The notes beneath the pieces were generated by a model. That model was not told the origin of the DNA. It saw only the letters and a program-made list of their open reading frames with translations, and made no database searches. From an uncultured Eubacterium sp. (GTDB taxonomy: Bacteria; Bacillota; Clostridia; Lachnospirales; Lachnospiraceae): 64,000 nucleotides of DNA. The translations under genes and the position numbers were made by a program. Of the stretch, positions 57,771 to 64,000 are shown in pieces. The first letter of the stretch is position 1. Each line of letters starts with the position of its first letter. The DNA lies in assembly GCA_934320655.1 (NCBI GenBank), contig CAKRFN010000001.1, positions 1-64,000 on the forward strand, read 5' to 3'.

Positions 57771-60700
57771 GTGTACAGAAGAATTGAAGAACTGGCAGAG
57801 GGAAAAGTATATACCGATGTACCGGTTCTGACCATCACGCCGGATCAGATTCGTCTGGAGCCGGTCGAGGGGGTCAGCACGAGCGGAACATTTATGATCG
57901 AGAGCATTCGCCATGTGCCGATGAAGGGCGTGATCTATTCCACGGATCTGCGCATGGAGATCAAGAATCCGCAGTTTCAGGGCGAGCGGGCAGAGATCTC
58001 CTATGAGTTCCACGGTGAACATATGCAGGAGGGCGAGGTCGCTACCGGTACGTTTTTTGTGATCAGCAACGGTGGGGAGTACGATTTATCATGGTCAGTT
58101 GCGGTCAAGCGTCTGTATGCGGAGACTTCGATCGGGCGTATCACGAATCTGGATGATTTCGTACGGCTCTATCGGACAAACTGGAGAGAGAGTATCCATG
58201 TGTTTTCTGCGCCCGGTTTCCGGAAGCTGCTGCGCAGCACGAGTGAACAGCTCTACGACAGGCTGCTCGCCGCAAAGCCGGTGACGCGGACAAATATTGA
58301 ACAATTTCTAGTGGCATGCGGGCGGAAGAACCGTGTGCTGATCACGCTCCCGAGTCATGAGGCGGAGCATCTGCAGGTGTCGGAGCCGTTGGAGGAAGTG
58401 TTACAGATCCGGCGCGGAGACTGGGGCTATGTCGAACTGACCGTATCGAGTGATGCGGATTTTTTAGTGCCGGAAAAGGAACGGATCACCAGCGATGATT
58501 TTAACGGTGACCATATGGAATTCCGTTACCGGATCTATCCGGAGCTTATGCATGCAGGGAAAAATTATGCCAGACTGACGTTCAAAAATCCGATGCAGCG
58601 GGAATTATACGAGATCACTGCTGTCAAGCAGGCGGTGCTGGATCTGGAGCGTGATGACCGCCGCAGGATCAGGCAGGAGAATTTGCAGCTCTACCGCGAT
58701 TACGAGCGGTATTTAGACGGCAGTATCGTGCTTGGGGAGTGGGCAAAACGGACGACGGAGTGCCTAAAAAGAAGACGCGACCGCGAGGAGCATACGGATA
58801 TGGATGCGCTGTGGTGCGCCTATGCGTACCTTTGTAACCGCCAGTTGCAGGAAGCGGCATGGATCATGGACGAGTACCGTCACAGCCGCAGTGCCGGCAC
58901 GGATCGGGAGTGGGCGTTTTTCTTATATTTATGTACACTGACGGAAAAAGAGCCGAAGCTGCTTGAGAAGCTGCACGAAAATATCCGCGCGATTTACCGC
59001 GAAAAGCATACCGATCCGTGGCTGCGGTTTATTATCATGCAGATCGCAGACCATTCGCCGGAGGTATCGGCAAGACAGTTAAAGCTCATGGAACAATGGT
59101 TTACCGGAGGGCTGTGCAGTCCGTTTCTGTATGCGCTGGCAGCGGATATCTATGTCAAAGAGCCGTATCTGCTCCTACAGCTCGGACGGTTTGAACTGCA
59201 TGTATTACACTGGATCTGCCGTCATCAGAGGTTTACCGAGGATCTGTGCAGACAGATCGTGCGGCGTGCGATCGGCGTCCATACATATGAGCGGCTGCTG
59301 GATGATATTTTGCAGGCGTGTTATGAGGCATATCCGCAGGAGGAAATGTTAGCAGGTGTGTGTGCTTACCGGATCAAGGGACAGCGCTTTGATGCGGACA
59401 CGCACGCATGGTATGAGCTGGCGATCGAGCACGACCTTCAGATCACGGGGCTGTATGAGGCGTTTATGGCATCACTCGACCCGAGGGAAGTACGGCAGCT
59501 CCCGAAAGCGGTTCAGCTCTATTTTCAGTATACCAATCATTTGAATTACCGCCAGAAGGCGGTGCTGTATGTCAATATTATCGCGCACAAAGAGGATCAG
59601 CCGATGGTGTACGAGCGCTATCAGCAGATCATGCTCGATTTTGCAGAGCAGGAGATTCTCGCCGGACATATCGATGATAATCTGGCGGTTGTGTACGCGC
59701 ATACGCTGGAACGTCTGCCGATGACGGAGGCGCTCGCACACGCACTGGCGAAGATCCTGTATGTCAATCAGTTCACCTGCCCGGAGGATTCCTATACACA
59801 TGTGATTGTGCAGCAGGAAAATCTCAGATCCCCGCAGCATGTTCCGATCGTCCACCATCAGGCTTACGTGCCGGTCTATCCGGGAAATTATGTGATTTTA
59901 TTGCAGGATGCGCACGGCAGGCGTTATGCGCTGCCGCCGGATGCACAGATGGTGCGCCTGATGAATCCGGGCAGATATATTCGAAAGTGTCTGGAGCAGG
60001 CACCGGAGGAACTGCCGTATGTCCTGCATCACATGAACGGCAAGACGAAGCTTTTGCATATGGATGAGCGGATGGCGGGCTATGTGCGGACGCTTGTGCG
60101 CTCGGAGGCGGTTTCGGATGAGTATAAGAGCCGGATCAGCCCCGGATTTTTAGATTACTGCCGGGGGGAGGGGTTCGCCGGTGATATTCGTGATTATTTA
60201 AAAAAGATTGATTTTGGCAGGCTCGCGCGCAGCGCGAAGGATCAGTATCTGGAGTCGCTGATCCAGCTGCACATGTACGGTGAGGCGTGGGCATTCCTGA
60301 TCATGTACGGTATCGGAAAAGTATCGCTCGATGCGTTGCAGGAGATCGTGCTCGCACAATTACAGGCACAGCAGATGCAGGAAGAAGAACATCTGTTATA
60401 TCTGACCCTGCAATGTTTTTTGCAGGGCAGTAGAAAGCGTCCGGTGTTAGAATACCTGTGCAGCTATTATCAGGGACCGGCGGCGCGGATGGTGGAGATC
60501 TGGCGTGAGGCGATGAAACAGCAGATCAGGACATCGGAGCTGGAGGAGCGTCTGCTCATACAAATGATGTTTACCGCGGCGTTCACGCCGGATGTACAGA
60601 AAGTTTTTGCGGACTACGCCGCAGGTCATGGGCGGGAGCAGGTATGCATGGCGTATCTGACCTATTTCTCCTATGAGGTATTTGTGCAGCAGACACCGGC

Positions 60701-61307
60701 GGAGCCTCAGATGTATGTGTATCTGGAGCAGCATGTGCTCGGCAGGAGACAGCCGAATCCCTATGTGCGTCTGGCGCTGTTAGAGCACTATGCCGATCAG
60801 GAGGTGCTCACAGCCGATCAGGAGCGCTTTGTCGATGAACAGCTTGAGACATTTATGGAACAGGGACAGATCTATGAATGCTTTTTGCGGATGCCGGACC
60901 GGCAGCTGGTGCGCCACCATCTGTATGACCGGTATGTGATAGAGTACCGCCAGTCGGTTTCCGATTCGCAGGTATGGCTGAATTACCGGATGAGTACCGG
61001 AGACGGCAGCTTCCGGAAGGTGCTTATGGAGACTGCGATCGCCGGTATCTGTCTGTGGAACATTCCGATGATCGGCGGGGAGCAGTTAGAGTATTATATC
61101 TGTGAAAAGAGTGACCGGATGGAGACGATTACCGAGAGTCATGTGGTGGAGCTGCCTCACTATGCAGCAGTTCCAAAAAACAGCCACGCGAGACTGTCGC
61201 AGATGGTCGGAAGTGTGCAGGCGGATGAGGCTGCGCAGTTACAGACACAGATGGAGGAATATCAGGTCTATGACAGCCTGACGGAAAAGCTGTTCCGTGT
61301 GCGCTGA
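57771..61307 (+). CDS. Giant DUF5717-like protein: two beta domains plus helical repeats
   Basis: The protein has 1178 residues from GTG 57771 (AGGTG five bases before; GTG 57765 is the alternative). No signal peptide or membrane segment. Residues ~25-115 and ~200-300 are two related beta-sandwich domains, compare ERAEISYEFHGEHMQEGEVA with HMEFRYRIYPELMHAGKNYA. From ~320 to ~1000 the protein is almost all helical with TPR/solenoid-like pairs (LWCAYAYLCNRQLQEAAWIM, FVQQTPAEPQMYVYLEQHVL). I believe it is the DUF5717 family of Lachnospiraceae; function unknown. It is first in an operon with an Hsp70-like protein, a TPR protein and a coiled-coil membrane protein. Confidence 0.75.
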   Translation: MYRRIEELAEGKVYTDVPVLTITPDQIRLEPVEGVSTSGTFMIESIRHVPMKGVIYSTDLRMEIKNPQFQGERAEISYEFHGEHMQEGEVATGTFFVISNGGEYDLSWSVAVKRLYAETSIGRITNLDDFVRLYRTNWRESIHVFSAPGFRKLLRSTSEQLYDRLLAAKPVTRTNIEQFLVACGRKNRVLITLPSHEAEHLQVSEPLEEVLQIRRGDWGYVELTVSSDADFLVPEKERITSDDFNGDHMEFRYRIYPELMHAGKNYARLTFKNPMQRELYEITAVKQAVLDLERDDRRRIRQENLQLYRDYERYLDGSIVLGEWAKRTTECLKRRRDREEHTDMDALWCAYAYLCNRQLQEAAWIMDEYRHSRSAGTDREWAFFLYLCTLTEKEPKLLEKLHENIRAIYREKHTDPWLRFIIMQIADHSPEVSARQLKLMEQWFTGGLCSPFLYALAADIYVKEPYLLLQLGRFELHVLHWICRHQRFTEDLCRQIVRRAIGVHTYERLLDDILQACYEAYPQEEMLAGVCAYRIKGQRFDADTHAWYELAIEHDLQITGLYEAFMASLDPREVRQLPKAVQLYFQYTNHLNYRQKAVLYVNIIAHKEDQPMVYERYQQIMLDFAEQEILAGHIDDNLAVVYAHTLERLPMTEALAHALAKILYVNQFTCPEDSYTHVIVQQENLRSPQHVPIVHHQAYVPVYPGNYVILLQDAHGRRYALPPDAQMVRLMNPGRYIRKCLEQAPEELPYVLHHMNGKTKLLHMDERMAGYVRTLVRSEAVSDEYKSRISPGFLDYCRGEGFAGDIRDYLKKIDFGRLARSAKDQYLESLIQLHMYGEAWAFLIMYGIGKVSLDALQEIVLAQLQAQQMQEEEHLLYLTLQCFLQGSRKRPVLEYLCSYYQGPAARMVEIWREAMKQQIRTSELEERLLIQMMFTAAFTPDVQKVFADYAAGHGREQVCMAYLTYFSYEVFVQQTPAEPQMYVYLEQHVLGRRQPNPYVRLALLEHYADQEVLTADQERFVDEQLETFMEQGQIYECFLRMPDRQLVRHHLYDRYVIEYRQSVSDSQVWLNYRMSTGDGSFRKVLMETAIAGICLWNIPMIGGEQLEYYICEKSDRMETITESHVVELPHYAAVPKNSHARLSQMVGSVQADEAAQLQTQMEEYQVYDSLTEKLFRVR

Positions 61308-61340
61308 GGATTGATGGAGTTTAGATACAGGGGTTGAACA

Positions 61341-62573
61341 ATGGCAGAAAATACGGATAGAAAGATATATGTCGGGATTGATCTGGATACGAATGCCGCG
61401 ATGGTGAGCTATTCCTATGGGAAGGGCGAGCCGGAGACAGTCAGCCCGATGGCAGGCAGCGAGATCTTTTCAATCCCGCTGGCGGTGGCACTGAAAAAGG
61501 ACGGCAGCTGGGCATATGGTGAGGAGGCGCGCCGGGTTGGGAAAGCGGGGCTCGGACGCTGTGAGGACCGGCTGCTGGAGCGCGCGCTGCGCGGCGAGCA
61601 GGTACAGTTGGACGAGCATATGTTTGCGCTGTCCGAGCTGCTTGCGAGATTTTTAAAGAAGATGGTCATGATGGCGGGACGGCTCGGACCGAAGGCTGTG
61701 TTAGAATGTCTGGTGCTCACAACGCATGTGCTTGATCTGCCGATGATCCGGCTGCTCAAGGAATGTGTCGCGTTTATGGAGCTGTCGGAGGGACATGTGC
61801 ATTTGATCGATCACAAGGAGAGCTTTTTCTATTATGGCAGCAACCAGCCGGCGGAGTTTTCCTCCCATGATATGGGTTTGTTCGCCTGTGACGGACGGCA
61901 GATGCGCTTCTGGTGTCTCGAGCGTGGCAAAACCTCCAAGCCGCAGTTATTATCGGTGCGGGAGGAGCGCTATGGATTTGAGATGCAGCAGGCGGATGAG
62001 ATTTTTGCGCACATTATTCCGCAGGCGTTCGGCAAACAGATCATCACAACGATTTATCTCGTCGGTGATGGCTTTGAGGACGGCTGGATGAAGCAGTCAT
62101 TAAAGCTGCTCTGTCAGGGGCGGCGTGTATTTCTCGGTAAGAACCTGTTTTCCAAGGGTGCGTGTTTCGCAGCGATGCGCATGGCGGATGCGCGGACACC
62201 GCAGTATGTATATATCGGCGAGCATGAAATGAAGTGCAATGTCAGTCTCAAGGTATATGAGCGGGGCAACCTGTCATTCTATACGTTGATCACGGCGGGA
62301 AAGCCGTGGTATGAGATGCAGGGGAGCTGTGAACTCATCATTGACGGCACGCCGACGGTGGATTTCTGGATCCAGCATCCGAACAGCAGGGAGGCGCGGA
62401 TCGAGTCCGTTGAGCTGGCGGCGCTGCCGCCGAGGGAAAACCGGACGACGAGAATCCGGATCGACGCAGACCCGAGGTCGGATCATGAGGTGATGCTCAC
62501 GCTGACGGATGTCGGGCTGGGCGAGCTGGTTCCGGGAACCGGTAAAAAATGGGAGTATTTATTGAATTTGTAG
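61341..62573 (+). CDS. Hsp70/actin-fold protein, DUF5716-like
   Basis: The 410-residue cytoplasmic protein begins RKIYVGIDLDTNAAMVSYSY, which mirrors the first phosphate loop of DnaK (GIDLGTT) but has Asp for Gly. LVGDGFEDGWMKQSLKLLCQ followed by NLFSKGACFAAM corresponds to the adenosine-binding region and final helix. The second phosphate loop (normally DLGGGT) reads DMGLFACDGRQMRFW and has lost its glycines, so ATP hydrolysis may be weak or absent. From ~300 a C-terminal beta domain (FYTLITAGKPWYEMQGSCEL) resembles an Hsp70 substrate domain in position. Probable partner of the giant protein upstream (33-base gap). Confidence 0.7.
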   Translation: MAENTDRKIYVGIDLDTNAAMVSYSYGKGEPETVSPMAGSEIFSIPLAVALKKDGSWAYGEEARRVGKAGLGRCEDRLLERALRGEQVQLDEHMFALSELLARFLKKMVMMAGRLGPKAVLECLVLTTHVLDLPMIRLLKECVAFMELSEGHVHLIDHKESFFYYGSNQPAEFSSHDMGLFACDGRQMRFWCLERGKTSKPQLLSVREERYGFEMQQADEIFAHIIPQAFGKQIITTIYLVGDGFEDGWMKQSLKLLCQGRRVFLGKNLFSKGACFAAMRMADARTPQYVYIGEHEMKCNVSLKVYERGNLSFYTLITAGKPWYEMQGSCELIIDGTPTVDFWIQHPNSREARIESVELAALPPRENRTTRIRIDADPRSDHEVMLTLTDVGLGELVPGTGKKWEYLLNL

Positions 62574-62604
62574 ATAACACGGTAGGAAATGAGTGAGAGC
62601 GCTT

Positions 62605-63387
62605 ATGGGACAGTTGATCTTATGTCGGACACCGCGGGCACAGGTGCCGTATTACATAGAGAGTGGACAAGTAAATATCTATTCGCTGGAGGAACTGATG
62701 TATTATGTCCAGTCGGCGCGTTTTGTGACACGCGATGATTTTATGAATGCGGTGTTTATCGACTGGATCGGGCAGGAGCTTCAACTGCCGGAGCTGGCGG
62801 TACTGCTGCGTGCCAAGCTGGACGGTGAATCGGGGTTAAAAGATTTCTTTTTGCCACTCGAGGCGGCGAACGGCTATCTGACGACGAGCGAATTGCAGAT
62901 ATTAAATGTACAATTACAAAAATATGACCACATGAGCGGGCTGGAGGCGAAAAAGCTGTATGCGGATCAGTTCATGCATCAGCATCAGTATGTGCGTGCG
63001 ATCCATGCCTACCGCAGACTGTTGAACGATCCGGAGGTGATCAAAAAGCAGGGACATGTGGCAGGGGATATCTGGAGCAATCTCGGCTGTGCGTATGCGA
63101 GGCTGCAGGATTTTGCGGAGGCAGTGGACTGTTTTTCAAGGGGCTATCTGTTGAATCACCGGATTGAGACGCTGCAGGAGGCGGTCGACGCCGCCTGCCT
63201 GTCCGGAAAACAGCAGCTTTTGGAGCGTTTATCCGAACGCTTTGCGGCGAACGCACCGCAGATCACTGCGGAGCGCACACATATGGAACAACTGCTGGCG
63301 CAGACGCGGGCGGCAGGCGCGGATACGTTTCAGGGACAACAACTGTTGCAGTGGATGAACGAGTATCGCAGCCGGTGCGAGGGCTAG
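62605..63387 (+). CDS. TPR-containing protein
   Basis: The protein has 260 residues from ATG 62605; GTG 62593 is an alternative with AGGAAATGA upstream. The N-terminus GQLILCRTPRAQVPYYIESG and NIYSLEELMYYVQ is a small conserved-looking domain. Residues ~110-190 contain TPR helices: AKKLYADQFMHQHQYVRAIH and WSNLGCAYARLQDFAEAVDC with FSRGYLLNHR. No signal peptide. It shares the operon with the DUF5717-like and Hsp70-like genes and probably acts as scaffold or adaptor in the same complex. Confidence 0.75.
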   Translation: MGQLILCRTPRAQVPYYIESGQVNIYSLEELMYYVQSARFVTRDDFMNAVFIDWIGQELQLPELAVLLRAKLDGESGLKDFFLPLEAANGYLTTSELQILNVQLQKYDHMSGLEAKKLYADQFMHQHQYVRAIHAYRRLLNDPEVIKKQGHVAGDIWSNLGCAYARLQDFAEAVDCFSRGYLLNHRIETLQEAVDAACLSGKQQLLERLSERFAANAPQITAERTHMEQLLAQTRAAGADTFQGQQLLQWMNEYRSRCEG

Positions 63388-63418
63388 GAACCGTTTGGAA
63401 TATTCAGGAAAGGTCAGG

Positions 63419-64000
63419 ATGGAAATGGGCTGGTTCAGGAGAAGACGGAAAAAAAAGGAATTATTACAGGAACCGCAGAACGAATGGGAACAAGCGGAAA
63501 ATAGTCCGGCTGATCCGGCGTTGGATCAGAGGGAGATCGGACACCATGTGCTCGATCACTGTGAGCAGATCATCGAGGCGGCGCGTGAGGTCAGCGAGGA
63601 GCGCAAAGAGTACGACATTGTTACCAGTTATTTAAAGGACATAGAGACACTGACAGATCTGCCGGACGAGCAGAAAGAGCCGATCCGCAAAGTCGCGGAG
63701 CGTATCAGCCAGCTCGACCATACGAGAAACGAGTATCTGAATACGTCCAAAAAGCTCTCGGATGTACAGTTTGTGATGATGGAGCAGATGGAGGCGGATA
63801 TTCCGGATGCGATCCGCAGGCTGCAGACGAACGAAGCCTATCAGACGACGGTCAAGAGCGACATGGCGTATCTGGAGGGCGAAAAGATGCAGTGGACACT
63901 GCTGCGGAGTGACCTGCTGCATGAGCAGTACGTGTTACGGATGGCATCACTCATCGTATTTTCGGTGTTTGTTCTGCTGATGGTGCTGCTGGTCGTCTTA
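63419..64000 (+). CDS. Coiled-coil membrane protein, partial (cut by right edge)
   Basis: The frame is open from ATG 63419 (AGGAAAGG upstream; ATG 63425 also possible) to the window end, at least 194 residues. It starts with a very basic patch (GWFRRRRKKK), then a long charged helical region. HHVLDHCEQIIEAAREVSEE and ISQLDHTRNEYLNTSKKLSD look like the coiled coils of methyl-accepting chemotaxis-type proteins. A hydrophobic helix, ASLIVFSVFVLLMVLLVVL, begins at ~176 and runs into the edge. It is the fourth gene of the operon and may anchor the system to the membrane. The C-terminal part is missing. Confidence 0.7.
   Translation, partial: MEMGWFRRRRKKKELLQEPQNEWEQAENSPADPALDQREIGHHVLDHCEQIIEAAREVSEERKEYDIVTSYLKDIETLTDLPDEQKEPIRKVAERISQLDHTRNEYLNTSKKLSDVQFVMMEQMEADIPDAIRRLQTNEAYQTTVKSDMAYLEGEKMQWTLLRSDLLHEQYVLRMASLIVFSVFVLLMVLLVVL

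Noticed and set aside
1..64000. CRISPR arrays, insertion-sequence transposases, integrases or rRNA genes
   Set aside because: No regularly spaced repeat-spacer pattern, no transposase or integrase motifs and no rRNA sequences were seen anywhere in the window.

Overview
The window looks like a chromosomal segment of a spore-forming member of the Clostridia, most likely family Lachnospiraceae (Roseburia/Agathobacter-like). The grounds are a division/cell-wall cluster running into spoIIGA-sigE and a sigG, a Spo0E-like protein, a T-box in front of thrS, Gram-positive ribosome binding sites (GGAGG), frequent TTGNNN-N17-TATAAT promoters, an NfnAB pair, and a DUF5717/DUF5716-type locus that I associate with this family. 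Assignment to genus is inference. Almost all genes are on the + strand.

Region 1 (1-5.3 kb) is accessory. It holds the tail of an unknown gene, a broken C-terminal piece of a DUF4143-type ATPase, a membrane-flavodoxin/TetR pair with two operators on its promoter, an acyltransferase-3 membrane protein and an intact AAA_14/DUF4143 ATPase. Region 2 (5.3-12.1 kb) is an envelope module: a secreted protein, an MBOAT O-acyltransferase with its DHHW partner, a DUF3298-type secreted protein, a PlsC acyltransferase, tRNA-Arg(CCG) and an SH3b membrane protein. Region 3 (12.2-17.3 kb) carries rluF, ligA, an acetyl-CoA-type metA (Glu111), a deoxyinosine glycosylase and a LuxR-type regulator. Region 4 (17.3-24.4 kb) is a polyamine/nitrogen locus: an unusual PII protein behind a leader that can fold two ways, potABCD, agmatine deiminase, then an NSS transporter.

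Region 5 (24.6-29.4 kb) has a SEC-C protein, a T-box controlling a tiny membrane protein plus thrS, a double DUF1540 protein, lgt and an overlapping 54-residue Spo0E-like gene. Region 6 (29.4-45.5 kb) is the dcw/sporulation cluster: mraZ, rsmH, ftsL, two class B PBPs, mraY, murD, ftsW, divIB, ftsZ, spoIIGA, sigE, a beta-CASP hydrolase and an inverted sigG. murE, murF, murG and ftsA are absent from it. Its promoter carries four MraZ-type repeats and two DnaA-box-like sites. Region 7 (45.6-57.7 kb) has a charged coiled-coil protein, argS, two tandem G3E GTPases, a cytoplasmic ParB-like/PnrA-like fusion, a phosphoesterase, a 164-bp strongly structured element with terminal inverted repeats, nfnAB, sstT and a HisC/CobD-like aminotransferase.

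Region 8 (57.7 kb to the right edge) is a four-gene operon of unknown function: a giant protein with two beta domains and helical repeats, a degenerate Hsp70/actin-fold protein, a TPR protein, and a coiled-coil membrane protein cut by the window edge. The best candidates for undescribed biology are this operon, the 164-bp element at 52644-52807, the ParB/PnrA fusion, and the PII-polyamine locus with its leader switch.
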